64,000 nucleotides of DNA from Schistosoma haematobium (taxonomy: Eukaryota; Platyhelminthes; Trematoda; Strigeidida; Schistosomatidae), in the NCBI RefSeq assembly GCF_000699445.3, contig NC_067200.1, positions 17,800,510 to 17,864,509 on the forward strand, read 5' to 3'. A program made the translations under genes and the position numbers. Position 1 is the first letter of the stretch, and every line of letters starts with the position of its first letter. The notes beneath the pieces are model-generated. The model saw nothing but the letters and a program-made list of their open reading frames with translations, made no database searches and was not told the DNA's origin. Positions 1-10,990 of this stretch are shown one piece after another.

Positions 1-323
1 ACAACCCCATACTGATAAAATATAGATTCATGTCATTGAATGGAGAAATGATCAGCTCTGACACATATGACACTTCAGATATTAACATTGTTATCATGAC
101 CTAATATTTCAAACTCTTCGTTAATTGAATTCCGTTGAAAACAGATGAACTATGGAAGAAACTCTTTTTTGAAAGTTAGTTATTGTAAACAGTAAACAAA
201 GGGTATGTAGACGTTTACAAGTGAAATTAATTTTCTAAATACCTCAAGAAAATTTGACATTTTCTATATTGTATTTCTCTAGCTGTTATCAACAGTTCAA
301 GAATGGACTGGATAAGTTTACTA

Positions 324-690
324 GTTGAAATCATGAGTCATTTGAAGCTAGACCACCATGGAAAACCTGTGAGCACTGGACGGCCGTTTCGTCCTAGTAT
401 GGGACTCCTCAGCAGTGCGCATCCATGATCCCGCACCCCCCGAGATTCGAACCCAGGACCTATCAGTCTCGCGTCAGGCGCTTAACCAACAAAGACCACT
501 GAGCCGGCATCCAACACTGTTAATGTATAACTTCAACCAATCCATGAAGGTGCGCCACCGTACACCATTGTCTTCAGTCAGTTGATATGTCAACAGACCT
601 GGTTGAACTCCACTGGTAACAACTCACTAGAACTCCAGGAGTGTCTTCTGAAGTCAGTCACTAGTGAGCAGGTGATTATTATTTTCAAAA
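324..690 (-). mobile_element. HS1 hammerhead SINE, near full length
   Basis: Read on the minus strand this is the most complete HS1 copy. It has a 5' body, then a tRNA-like pol III promoter (A-box-like GGCTCAGTGGTCT, B box GGGTTCGAATCTC), then a hammerhead ribozyme, then a 3' tail containing GGTCTAGCTTCAA and ACTCATGA. The architecture matches tRNA-derived SINEs with a hammerhead domain, known in schistosomes as Sm-alpha, but ribozyme arms and body differ from Sm-alpha (HS2 here). Boundaries are approximate; no clean target-site duplication was found. Confidence 0.8.
373..418 (-). ncRNA. Hammerhead ribozyme, HS1 type, intact core
   Basis: On the minus strand stem I is GCACTG/CAGTGC (6 bp). 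Core box 1 is CTGAGGA, stem II is GTCC/GGAC with loop CATACTA, core box 2 is GAAA, stem III is the self-complementary ACGGCCGT, and cleavage is expected after GTC. All invariant bases are present. The very short stem III is as in the known schistosome ribozyme. Self-cleavage activity is inferred, not shown. Confidence 0.8.
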
Positions 691-814
691 TGGTTTTTGT
701 GGAGATTTTTAGAAATTTCACTGGTTAGACATGAAAATGATTTACTGACCATTTATTACAAAGAATATACAGTTGGTTTTTTAATAAGTGAGCGTACTCT
801 AAATATCGATTGAT

Positions 815-930
815 AATAGTTCATGTTGATGTACACTTCTGAGGAATCCCATACTAGGATGAAATGGCCGTCCAGTGCTTCCAAGTTTTCAATGGTGATC
901 TAACTCATGAATTCAACTATTAAATAGTTT
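815..930 (+). mobile_element. HS1 SINE, 5'-truncated fragment
   Basis: Contains the hammerhead region (CTGAGGAATCCC, a GAAA box, GGCCGTCCAGTGCTTCC) and the 3' tail ending near ACTCATGAATTCAAC. The promoter is missing and the 5' arm of stem I no longer pairs. Confidence 0.65.
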
Positions 931-1240
931 ATTTGTATAATAATGTTACGCTTATTTAAAAGTCAAATGTGATATTTTAATTAGACTAATATGCTCTTAT
1001 GACGTGTGGATAATTTAGGCTTATCTCTCTAATCACCATGATAACAAATGAAAATAGGTATAACCCATTATTCCATTGTCCTATACACACACTGTTCGGT
1101 GACTAATTGCTGAGAAGTTGGTTGGAAATTAAGTGACAACTGATATTAGTATGTGGTGCAATAACCATACTATATTACAAGAAAATAGAAGCCACTAGAC
1201 TTTCTTCATGTAAATCAGCAAATATCAGATTTCAATAGTT

Positions 1241-1605
1241 GGGATCATGAATCAATTGAAGCTAGACCACGATGGAAAACTTGGAAGCATTGGACGGTCG
1301 TTTCTTTCAATTGTGGGACTCCTCGGCAGTGCGTATCCACCATCACGCCTCGCGAGATCCCAACCCGGGACCTATCAGTCTCGTGAGCGAGCGCCAAACT
1401 TCTAGACCACCGAGACAGTATATAACGATGTTAATGTTTAACTCCAACCAATCTACGAGACTGCACCACCGTCCACCATTGCCTTCAATGAGTTATTATC
1501 TCACAACAGACCAGGTTGAACTCCACTAGGCACAGTTTCTCCCTAGAACTCCAGGAAATACCTCTTGAAGCCTGTCACTAGTGAGCATATGTTGATTAGT
1601 ACCAA
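1241..1605 (-). mobile_element. HS1 hammerhead SINE, near full length
   Basis: Colinear with the copy at 324-690 over promoter, ribozyme and body. The ribozyme (about 1285-1332) has box 1 changed to CCGAGGA, so it is probably inactive. Open frames here are incidental. Confidence 0.75.
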
Positions 1606-2560
1606 AAGGGGCTAATCATAAAATTTATGAAGATCAATCCAGCTTCAGTATCTCATCAAAATAAAATGATTCTGAAATGATCAACAAGATCTAATATTCT
1701 ATATGTATATCCTTTTGTAATCCCTATTATGTATAACTGCCTGACAATTTGTTTTCAGTGGATGGTATACAACTGAAGTCCCCTTTATCTCTTAACAACT
1801 GTTGAAAATATCTGTTATGACATAACAGATATTGATGTTTTACCTGACATCTAATAAAGTGTCATTTTTGGGTATGTTCAGAAGATAATAATGGATCACC
1901 TAATGGAAATATTCTCGAAAACAAAACCAACCATCAAAAACTTGGATAATATGGATTGTTAATTAACTTTTGTCTTAAGAAAGAATCTCCTTTCATTAAA
2001 CTAGATAGTTACTTCATGTTGATTGAATAGTGAAAATATCGATTAGAATTAATTTTTTTCTGAATAATGTCTATAAATTGATTTCTATTGTCATTAGTTC
2101 CTTGAATGACACTAATCAATTAAATTTCATCTGTATCAGACGAATTGAAACCCGGATACGAAATTTAAACGTCAGAGAATGTTTACTGATCTCATAGCCG
2201 ACAATACTACATGTATTCATGAATGACAACAACAATTCTTGACTTCTTCGTGAATACAAAATAAAATATACTTCATAAGAAAAGAAGTACATGAAGAATT
2301 CTTCGACTTCCTTTGTTTTTTCACCTCTGAAGATAGATGAATGAAGTATTGATTGGTAATGTTATAGGTAACTATTCAAAATTTCACAAAAGAAAGATAA
2401 ACTCAAAGATTTCTCCATGTACTTAATGTCTTACGAAAGATATATTGAGCACATAATCGAAAAAGTTTATATACATATATCATGTCAACTAAGCTGTGAT
2501 GCGGCTATTGGTCTATGCAACTTAACATTGAGTGCATTATGTTTTCAAGTCATCAGTCAG
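1606..2560. other. AT-rich DNA, no gene seen
   Basis: No exon-like open frame with splice signals, no RNA gene and no repeat family recognised on either strand. Confidence 0.5.
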
Positions 2561-3145
2561 TCAGGTTGATCATGAATACAGTGGTCTTGAGTGCTGTTAG
2601 AGGTATGAGGGCGGTTATCACTTCCCGATCGCCCACACCGTGGAAGGGTTCTTCTGGAGGTACCTGAAAAGGAAATTGGATTAGAGGTGGTCTTAGTGAC
2701 CTGGGGGCGTGACCGCAGTGCCCAAGAGACAACTGCTTGAGGTCGGTCACACACGACCTTTTTATGGGTAATTTTGTGTTAGCTCCGTACTTGTTGAGAC
2801 CTTACCGCCGGAGACGGATATCCGTGGGATAAGGCGAGGTTTGCATTTTTAGAGTCGACCTTTTCTAACCCCACCCCTCCTTGTGGGAAGACAGCATCAC
2901 TGTCATGCTGGTTGTCTGAAGGAAACACCTTACTGCTGTCACACCTCTGTACAGTCAGCAGTATGACTTCGCCTTCGGACCTTGGGTTTGTTGCTTTTAG
3001 TCTTACCGCTCTTCAACCGACCTTTCTGACGTGGTAGGACCTTGAGGAACAGTTGTTCCAGTCAGTATAGCTCGGTTGCTTCATCACGATAGGCAAGCCC
3101 GACCACCACGTCAAGGTAGCAACAACGGTCGGGGTTTTTAAGTCA
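2561..3145. repeat. GC-rich block, probably an old retroelement 5' region
   Basis: This 585-bp block is clearly richer in GC than its flanks, with sharp edges and no long open frame. It includes CCGGAGACGG and repeated GACCACC/GGTAGG-like words. It may be the untranslated 5' part of a non-LTR retrotransposon, but no second copy exists in the window to prove it. Confidence 0.3.
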
Positions 3146-3735
3146 TATAGGCAAAAGAAGAATCAGTTTTCTCAAGATTTGAGTGAGTGTCAACTATTTA
3201 GAAATTTAGTTCTAGGACTTTCATCAACTGCCTCCAACCACCATCAAATTGATAAAATCTTACAAATCAAACTAAATCAGGGTTTAAGTATTTTCATCAT
3301 CAGTTCGAAATGTTTACTTGTCTCAAATTTCAAAATTAGAATTAACAGATAACTCTAAGAACTTTGGAACAGACTTCGCGATAGTCCAATTCATTAAAAT
3401 CTCAGGATACTGGATGATTCCTTTTAGTTTTGCAGTATTTTCACAAAGTATACACAAAGCAATCATCCTTTCAAGTCCTACATTATCAAAGATAAATTTA
3501 ATTCAATGTAAAATGTCTCATTGGTTAGATAATATTCTGAAACCAATTATCATTGTAAAAGATGTATAACTATAACTTTTATTTAAGCTCAGCAACTAAG
3601 TTCTGTAACAAACTTATCAAGTGGTAACAAGAGTCAACATAGAAATTCATCTCACCTGATATGTTCATACGTAATCTCAAGAAGAAAGAATACAAAGTAC
3701 TTCAGTAGGGATGTCCATGATATCGTTATTATTTG
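3146..3735. other. AT-rich DNA, no gene supported
   Basis: An 83-codon plus-strand frame lies at 3318-3569 but has low-complexity composition and no convincing donor. No repeat family was recognised. Confidence 0.4.
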
Positions 3736-4262
3736 TTACGAAAATAGGATGGTGGATGCACACTGCAGGGGAGTCCAGTACAAGAATGAAATGGCCGTTC
3801 AATGCTTTCAGGCTTTCGATGGTGGTCTAGCTTAGATTGACTCGTGAATTGAATCTTGAAATTGCTACAATCTCCATAAATCCACATTCTGATGATAATC
3901 ATCATGTACTCACTAGTGATTAGCTTCGAGATGGATTTCCTACAGTTCTAGTGAGAAGGTGTAACCAATGGAGTCCAGTCCGTGTCGAGTAGGAGTCAGT
4001 TATCCACCTCACTCAATGGATGAAATGTTGAACAGGATCATGGATCGATTGAAGTTATACATGAACACTGTTGAATGACGGCTCAGTGTAAAGTGTTCAC
4101 TGGTAAAGTGTTCACTGATAAGGTTGAAGATCCTGAATTCTAGTCCGATGTGTGGTATTGTGAATGTGCACTATTGAGGTGTGTTATACTATGACGAAAC
4201 TGCTGTCCAATGCTTCCAGTTTTCCCATGGTGATCCCGATTAGATCGGCTCGTGAATTGAAA
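3736..4262 (+). mobile_element. HS1 tandem: ribozyme, full unit, ribozyme
   Basis: Two hammerhead regions in the same orientation (about 3760-3804 and 4168-4213) enclose one complete HS1 body and promoter, with a repeat distance near 408 bp. The 3' tail of the first unit (TCTGATGATAATCATCATG) runs directly into the 5' body of the next (CTCACTAGTGATTAGCTTC). Both ribozyme cores are decayed. Confidence 0.65.
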
Positions 4263-4990
4263 TGGTAAAAATGTTGCTTGTTTTTCAAATACTATCAGTT
4301 GGATGATGTTGTAGTGTCAGTCATTATTTCAAGCCCATAATATATCCTTATTCTAGTTTTTGGACAAACCAATCTATTCATTCTACTTGAGTCATATGTG
4401 TTGACCTTGTCAATTATTCGGTTATCAGTCTTGACTGTTTTTATATGAGCGTATATGTGTGTACATTTCATATCCCATGACTCATTACATTTCTGTAGTT
4501 TACTTTTATCTGCCTATAAATATTGCGTAACGCCTGGCTAGAAATGGAGTTGGCTTACCAGCCATCTCCACTGTGCGTTGTTTTGCTTTGCTCTATTTCA
4601 TTCGCTCGTTAGTCGACTTATGTAATTCCATTATTGACTAACGCGATTAAAGTCGATGATCATATACGAGGATAGGTGATATATATATATTTCAACAATA
4701 ATCATCATTACGATCTAAATGGAGTCAGATCCACGGGCCACTATAAGTGGAGAGCCCTTTCAATAACATCGTTTGATCTAAGCGACGACAAAATTACGGG
4801 CCTTCACTAAAATGTTCATTCAAACATCGTAATTAAAATTTAGTATCAAAAATGAAATCCAATTCAATTACATACATTTTAACATAAGAACAAACAATGA
4901 CAGAAGTGGTTGAAGGTATGATATTCTCAAAATATGATGATCAATTGCAAAAGTTCTTTATTGAAATATGTTCTAATTACATTATGACTA
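4263..4990. other. Unclassified DNA, possible old LTR debris
   Basis: No gene seen. The stretch 4500-4810 is more GC-balanced than its flanks, with motifs such as CGCTCGTTAGTCGAC and CCACGGGCCACTATAAG, and may be a degraded retroelement end. A 79-codon frame starting at 4897 runs into the adjacent NL-B element and is not taken as a gene. Confidence 0.3.
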
Positions 4991-5500
4991 CTATATGCAT
5001 CACGGAACTAAAAACAACTGTCAACCAACACCAAACTCAGAATTTTCAATACAAATGTCAACACAATTATACTGTATCGGGTGCAAACTTCAAGAACTAC
5101 GAAAGTCATCATCCAAAAGATACAACTGTTTATTAACAGTTATCTTCACAAAATACTTCCAATCCGTTGACAAGACACTATCAGCAACAACCTACTGAGG
5201 GAGAGAACAAACCAAATTCCAGTGGAGGAAAAATTCAGGAAGTGCTGGAAGTGGATAGGACACATTTAGGAAAGCACCTAACTGTGTTATAAGGCAAGCC
5301 CTCACATGGAATCCACAAGACCAAAGGGGGAGAGAGAAACCAGGGAAAGCATTACGCCGGGAAATGGAGTTAGTCATGAGGAGAATGAACATCAACTGGA
5401 TAGAATTAGAAAGAAAGGTCGAGGACAGAGTGTGTTGGAGAATGATGGTGGGCGGCTTATGCCCCATTGAGAGTAACATGCGTAAGTAAGTGAGTAACTA
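4991..5500 (+). mobile_element. NL-B RTE-like retrotransposon, 3' end, decayed
   Basis: 5'-truncated copy of the NL-B C-terminal region: after reverse transcriptase the family encodes WERTNQ and KCWKWIGHT, then a basic stretch and a VGGLC-like end, then GCGTAAGTAAGTGAG. Several frameshifts and stops. Belongs to the same sub-lineage as the copies at 19545, 31512 and 39395. Confidence 0.75.
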
Positions 5501-5754
5501 AATGCATCCAATAGTTTTAAAAACACAATCAATAAACTTGGGTAAATAATTTTTAGAAGTGATGAAAAGTATTCCAAAAATGGGAAAAAATAGTTGATTT
5601 ATTAAGAATACACCTAGATTCTGTTCATAGGATAGATGTCATGAAGAATTACCAGTAGAGTTAAGATATTAGTTAAACGAGTTTCACCTTATATCAAGAA
5701 ATCCTCATCAAATTAGTCAAATGAGATCTGAGATTATTAAGTTTTTCATTGAGA

Positions 5755-6148
5755 TCATGAACTGATTGATGTTAGACCACTATTGAAAACCTGGAAGCAC
5801 TAGACGACCGTCTCATCCTATTATGAGACCCCTCGGAAGTACGCATCCACGATCCGACCCGCAGGATTCAAACCCAGGACCTGTCAGTCTCGCGCACCAA
5901 CGCGTAACTTCTAGACCACCGAGCCAGCTGGCATCCAATGATGTTAATATCTAACTTCAACCGATCAGCGAAATTGCGCGATCATCTTCCATTGTACAGA
6001 GGTAGATACCTGTTCGAATCACCCATATGGGATCGTGGATGCACAATTCTGAGGAGTCCCACAATAGGAAGAAACGGCCGTCTAGTGCTTCCAGGTTTTC
6101 AATAGTGGTCTAATATCAATCAGTTCATGATCTTAGTCAAAAACTTAG
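5755..6148. mobile_element. HS1 palindromic SINE, two opposed ribozymes
   Basis: The left part (5757-6000) is HS1 on the minus strand with ribozyme near 5797-5845. The right part (6014-6148) is HS1 on the plus strand, starting inside its B box (TTCGAATC), with ribozyme near 6041-6088. The outer ends are inverted repeats: GTTAGACCACTATTGAAAAC on the left and its counterpart on the right. The junction GTAGATACCTGTTCGAATC recurs at 20999-21016. The right-hand core CTGAGGA/GAAA is intact but stem I is weak. Confidence 0.75.
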
Positions 6149-6266
6149 TAATTTCCACAACTCTATGCTGAAAAGTGTATATCATTTTATAATTATTAAA
6201 TACAATTTTCATATTCTTTTAATAATTTCATAAAATAAGATCACTTTTAAATATCATTGAACTAAC

Positions 6267-6660
6267 CTTCTTTATCCAATGGTATTGTATGTTTTACACT
6301 AAACAAACAATTATCCCAATTACTTGTGTATACATTAAATAAACTGGAATGATGAGATTTATACTGTTGATTAATAAAATTTATCTTATTACTATACAAT
6401 TTAGAGAAGTTGTCAATCTCTTCCATATTATGACTGATATCATCATCATCATCATCATCGTTATCATCATCATCATCATCATCATCATCACCATCATCAT
6501 CCCCATCAACATTATTATCACCATCATCATTGTTATCATCTAATAAAACTTTTTTTTTAGTTGGAAAATTGAAAATCTCTTCATGTTGCCAATGTTTCAA
6601 TGTGACTTCACTTTCCCTTAATAAATCATGTACCATAAATGATGGTCGTTTACGTGACAT
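6267..6660 (-). CDS. First coding exon of an acidic protein with EH1-like motif
   Basis: The ATG opens a 131-codon frame. The exon ends at a good donor (GAAG followed by GTTAGT), leaving phase 1, so the protein continues left in exons I could not identify. The N-terminus MSRKRPSFMVHDLLRES contains FMVHDLL, which fits the Groucho-binding EH1 pattern (F-x-I/V-x-x-I/L-L) found near the start of many homeodomain and forkhead repressors; SFMVHDLL resembles motifs in BarH-like proteins. Residues 41-76 are almost all Asp/Asn/Gly, encoded by a trinucleotide microsatellite. The last third is Asn/Ser-rich and basic. No homeobox is in the window, so the transcription-factor idea is an inference. No acceptor precedes the ATG, which argues for a true first exon rather than the end of the larger minus-strand gene. 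Confidence 0.6.
6438..6540. repeat. ATC trinucleotide microsatellite inside coding exon
   Basis: Interrupted (ATC)n on the plus strand, (GAT)n on the coding minus strand. It encodes the Asp tract of the exon at 6267-6660 and is likely length-polymorphic. Confidence 0.8.
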
Positions 6661-7151
6661 TCAATTAGTTTAGTGTATTGTTTTATATTAAATAACAATG
6701 AAGATCATTCAATGAAGATGTTTTGTTATGAAAATAATTTCATATATTTGAATATTTTTTTTTAAACAAAAAATAAATTTCCACTTTTTACTCTCTCTCT
6801 CTCTCTCGCTTTCTCACTCTCTCTCTCTCACTCGCTTCATCTTAATTCTGATTGGTTAATTTAATAAATTACCAATTTACAAATTCATCATTTTAATTGG
6901 TTGATTTTAAATGTTGCGCAAAAATGGCTTCGTTAATTGGAGAAAGGGGTGACAAGATACCTTCTTTTTTTTCTGATATGGTTAACAACATGATTCTTGC
7001 GTATTTTCCAACAATCAACCAACTAAAAAAACAAACAAACAAAAAAACTATTACCCTGGAGAATAGTTCATAAATCAAAATGTCCCTAAATGTCGCACCC
7101 AAGTTGAAATCGTTGGTGATTGATCAATTATTCATTAACCGATTGTGAATT

Positions 7152-7154
<3 letters not shown>
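6661..7154 (-). promoter_or_regulatory. Upstream region of the exon at 6267-6660
   Basis: Holds the presumed 5' leader and promoter. A CT/GA-rich simple repeat lies at 6791-6836. No TATA or initiator could be assigned with confidence. Assignment is by position only. Confidence 0.25.
6791..6836. repeat. (CT)n microsatellite
   Basis: Imperfect CT dinucleotide run interrupted by CGCTTTCTCA. Confidence 0.8.

Positions 7155-7235
<81 letters not shown>
7155..7235. repeat. (AT)n microsatellite, about 40 units
   Basis: Uninterrupted AT alternation of about 80 bp. Confidence 0.95.
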
Positions 7236-7236
<1 letters not shown>

Positions 7237-7604
7237 CAAGATATTATTTTATTTAATGATTATAAAATACAAACTTAAGTAACCTTAGTAACCACTATCC
7301 ATCTACTTCTTTGTATTTATTTAGACTGATTCATCTTTGCATTTAAAATCTACCAAAGACAAATTATGGTAATAGCCACAAATTAAGTAGTTTTATATAT
7401 TCTATGATTATTTGTATTTTATCATAACTCAATTAGCACACTTTGTGGTAGGTAAAACTAGGAAAAGAAATTGTTTGGCTCCATTGATTGAGTACAATTT
7501 AATTGACATGTACTAATAATAATAAGATAAATGGTATAGACAAAGTTCTCGCTGTTAAGTTTTTATTTACAGTCTTTAAATAATTTAAGGTTTAAACAAA
7601 GATT

Positions 7605-7875
7605 GATGGCGGCTAAAAGTAGAAACTACGACGTGTGTTTCATCCTATTTGGAACTCGTCAGCTGAATGTACTTACATCCCAGAATTGATGTTTACTCTG
7701 GAACTTGAACTCAGTAGAATGAAACGCGCATCCTGGAACCCACTGTCAGCCACTACCCATATTTGCTTATAATTCAATATTTAGGCAATACGCACAGAAT
7801 GTACATATATCAATAAGAGACTGATCAAGTGCAATGCTGAACATTAATGGAAAGATTCAAGCAAACATATACCAA
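7605..7875. mobile_element. HS2 (Sm-alpha-like) SINE, palindromic
   Basis: The left part (about 7605-7720) is HS2 on the minus strand with a hammerhead (CTGACGA and GAAA on the minus strand). The right part (7721-7875) is the plus-strand 3' half (AAACGCGCATCCTGGAAC, then TTTGCTTATAA) and long 3' tail. The two halves form an imperfect inverted repeat. Confidence 0.65.
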
Positions 7876-8089
7876 GTGAATATAATTTGAGATTTATTAT
7901 CAAATAGGAATTAAGTATTTACATTTCACTGTATTACCAGTTTAGTCTACAACAAGGACTATTGGTAAATTATAGTTCTGATTATGTAACTTCTATTTCT
8001 TAAAATGGCGATATTTTCAAATTGACTCAGCATTAATCCACATTTCAATAAGACGAATGATTCCCTATATAGTTTAACAAGAAATTTAT

Positions 8090-8195
8090 GCTGATAAATT
8101 TATACTAGGAAGTAACGTCCGTCCAGTGCTTCCAGGTTTTCCATGGTGATCTAACTTCAATTGACTCGTGAATTCAACTATTACATTGAAATATA
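8090..8195 (+). mobile_element. HS1 SINE 3' fragment
   Basis: Starts inside the hammerhead (ACTAGGAAGTAACG) and continues through CCAGTGCTTCCAGG to the tail ACTCGTGAATTCAAC. Confidence 0.6.
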
Positions 8196-8284
8196 TTTAT
8201 TCAACAATCATAATCAGCCAATCAGAAGATTAATTCTGAACTTATTTCCTTACTATTTACAATATTAAATAAATGACACCGTTA

Positions 8285-8445
8285 GTTCAGTGCCGGGAAT
8301 CGTAAGCAGACATCAAAAGGATAAATAACAAACTGAATATAACTGCAAAGGAATGTCCAGGATAGAGTTGGATGGATAATGTTGATGGCCAGCCAATGTT
8401 CCTTTCCGAGTGGTAACAGAAATAAGTAAGCAAAGTAACCATCTA
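8285..8445 (+). mobile_element. NL-B 3' fragment
   Basis: Matches the last about 150 bp of NL-B (GACATCAAAAGGATAAATAAC, CAGGATAGAGTTGGATGG) and ends in AAATAAGTAAGCAAAG. No intact frame. Confidence 0.6.
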
Positions 8446-8514
8446 ATTCACAGAGTTTATTGTTATAGTTCATATGAGTAAAAAAACTATATGCCTGTTA
8501 ATTTTAATTAGTAT

Positions 8515-8805
8515 ATACACTGGTTCTTTGGATCTTGCCATTGGTGTTTACGGCTACAATTGATAGGATACTTTAAACATATGCGAATCCTATGCAGAAT
8601 GCCTAAATATTGTCATTACTTCACAATCAATTCAAGAAGAGATGATGGTGGCTAGCAGTGAAATCCAAAATGTGTGAAGTGGATAACCTGATGACACTTG
8701 AAGCAAACGGTACTGGATTCAAGTCCCGGAGTGAACATCAACTCTAAAATACAGGTACATCCAACTGGTGTATTCTATATAGGACGAACGTGTGTCCTGC
8801 ATTTC
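8515..8805. mobile_element. HS2 SINE, head-to-head composite
   Basis: The left part (8515-8680) is the HS2 3' tail on the minus strand up to AGTGAAATCCA. The right part (8681-8805) is plus-strand HS2 from the tRNA-like box (ACGGTACTGGATTCAAGTCC) through a broken ribozyme (box 1 is CTGGTGT). Confidence 0.6.
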
Positions 8806-9654
8806 ATCTCTACTTAAAAAACCTATATCTTATGACTTTTAACAGTATCAAGAAATGTTTATCCTAATAATGTTAATATTAACATGTTCTTTGCATTTAC
8901 CCCATCACCCTAAAATATTTAATAATCAATACAAGAGAACGAGTGTTAAAGATATAAATCGTTGAGTTCATTCCTCTTTTTATTACATAACTTACTTTCT
9001 ACTTTACACTATCGAAAGTTTCGAAATGACAATCTACGTATCGATACAATTCTTCAATAGATAACCGTCTGTACTATAATCTAACTAACTAACACAATCA
9101 AAATGATTACGAATTAGTGATTAGTTTTATTTAAACTAATTAATTCTATTCAATAGAAGTCCATTAGAACTTTAAAAAAAATAAAATAACTAGTTACTTT
9201 ATTGTAACTCTACATTTGAAGGGTAAAAGAAGAAATACCAATGGAACTAATCGATAATTGTCTTCCTTTAAAGGACAGATTATTATTATTATTATTATGA
9301 CTATTGTGAATACTTCTTTCATTGAATATTAATAAATTAATTTAAGGCGCCAAATAATTGTATATTTGATTAGTTATGAGTTTAAACAAACCGTTATATG
9401 ATTAATAATTTCTTGACGACTAAACTTAACCAATTTGGTTTTTTTTTTCTTCTTTTCTTCTAAGAAAAAAGATGCACAATCTTGTCAGTATTCCATTTTT
9501 CTTCTATTTTTTCTTTTTCCTTTTGTTCTTCTTCTATGATAGAAGTTTTATTGCCGTATTATTACAAGATAATATGTTTAATTTTTGTGTCAAAAACTGA
9601 TTGTATTTACGTAAGTATAAAAATATTACATTGTATTTACAAAGAATAATAGAA
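8806..9654. other. AT-rich DNA, no gene seen
   Basis: Short A/T and TTC runs only. No exon-like frame with splice sites and no repeat family recognised. Confidence 0.5.
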
Positions 9655-9815
9655 TAACTAGAATAACTGGAGGCATTAGATGACTGTTCTGTCCTAGTAT
9701 GGAACTCTTTGATGGTGAGCATCCACAATCTTGTACGTGGGAGTCGAACTTGGGACTTTCGATGACACTCGCGAATGTTTAACCTCTAGAGCACTGAGTC
9801 GGCATCTATGGATAT
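9655..9815 (-). mobile_element. HS1 SINE fragment
   Basis: Decayed ribozyme region, then the B box (reverse complement of GGGAGTCGAACTTGG) and the A-box region on the minus strand. Body missing. Confidence 0.6.
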
Positions 9816-10137
9816 GAATGCTGCATACTATATATATATATACATAAAATTCAAATCACGTCTTTGTACGCCTCAGTAGGTCTGGTTTAAGTGCTTGTCG
9901 ATCATATATACTCATAAACAACTCCATGAGTCGTTTTAACGTCAAAGCTAATTCAACACTACAAAATTTTGATGAAGGCATGTTGATTGTAGAGAGGCTC
10001 GACAGGGGGGTTAGAAAATGCAAACATAATGAAATATGAGCACTAATGGTTTAATTCGCTTATTGCGGTTAGCTGTTTTTGAACAGGATTGTCTTACACG
10101 GGATGAGTTTACACACCCTATGTCCAAACCTTCTGTT

Positions 10138-10930
10138 TTACCCTGGCTTGGGACAATCAGTAACCCTAGAAGAGCTACAGACAGCAGCCTCTACAGTAGT
10201 AAGCCTCGACATGAGTAACGGGAGAACCAAGATTCTCAAATAGAACACGGTGAACACCAACGCAATTGCATTTGATGGGGAAGCTTTAGAAGAGGTGGAA
10301 ATATTCACATACCTGGTCAAAATAATCGATGAAGAGGGAAGATCTGATGCAGACGTAAATAAAAGGATTGGTAAATCAAGGCCAGCATTCCTAGAACTGA
10401 AGAACAATTGGAACTCAAAACAACTGTCAACCAATATCAAAGCTAGCATCTTCAATACGGACGTCAAGACAGTCAGTTATATTGTGGAGAGATGAAACCT
10501 GTAGAACTACCGAAACCATCATCAAAATGGTATAAGTATTTATAAGCAATTTTTTGCGCAAGATACTCAGTATCCGATAGTCGGATATCATCAGCAACAA
10601 CCTACTATGGAAGAGAACAAATCAGCTGCTATCTTGAGAGATAATTAGGAAAAGATGTTGGAAGTGGATGGGACATACGTTACTACCTAACTTTACAATA
10701 CAGACTGTATTACGAGAGAAGCACTAACTTGGAATCCTGAAGGGAAATGAAGAAGTGGAACACGAAAGAATGCACTACTCCAAGAATTGAAAGTAGACAT
10801 CAAAAGGATAAACAGCAACTGGGAACAAGTGTAAAGAATTGACCAGGATAGAGTTTGATAAAGAATATTGGCAGTCGATGTATGCTACTCCACGAGGAGT
10901 AGCAGACGTAAGTGAGTAAAATAAGCAAGC

Positions 10931-10978
<48 letters not shown>

Positions 10979-10990
10979 GAGTAGGTTAGT
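10138..10990 (+). mobile_element. NL-B RTE-like retrotransposon, 3' third, decayed
   Basis: Encodes, in broken frames, the end of the reverse transcriptase domain (GEALEEVEIFTYLVKIID; family form FTYLGSIID), thumb-like sequence (KNNWNSKQLSTNIKASIFN) and the RTE C-terminal region. The 3' end is a run of AAGT units (10925-10975). Stops and frameshifts make it a dead 5'-truncated copy. Confidence 0.8.

Noticed and set aside
3318..3569. 83-codon plus-strand frame
   Set aside because: It follows an AG but lacks a convincing donor, has an AT-driven residue mix (Ile, Ser, Lys) and resembles no family.
4897..5136. 79-codon frame starting with MTEVVEGM
   Set aside because: The second half is out-of-frame NL-B retrotransposon; the first 35 codons alone are not convincing.
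10925..10985. CRISPR-like regular repeat (AAGT units)
   Set aside because: A simple tetranucleotide tail of an NL-B retrotransposon in a eukaryotic genome; no spacers.
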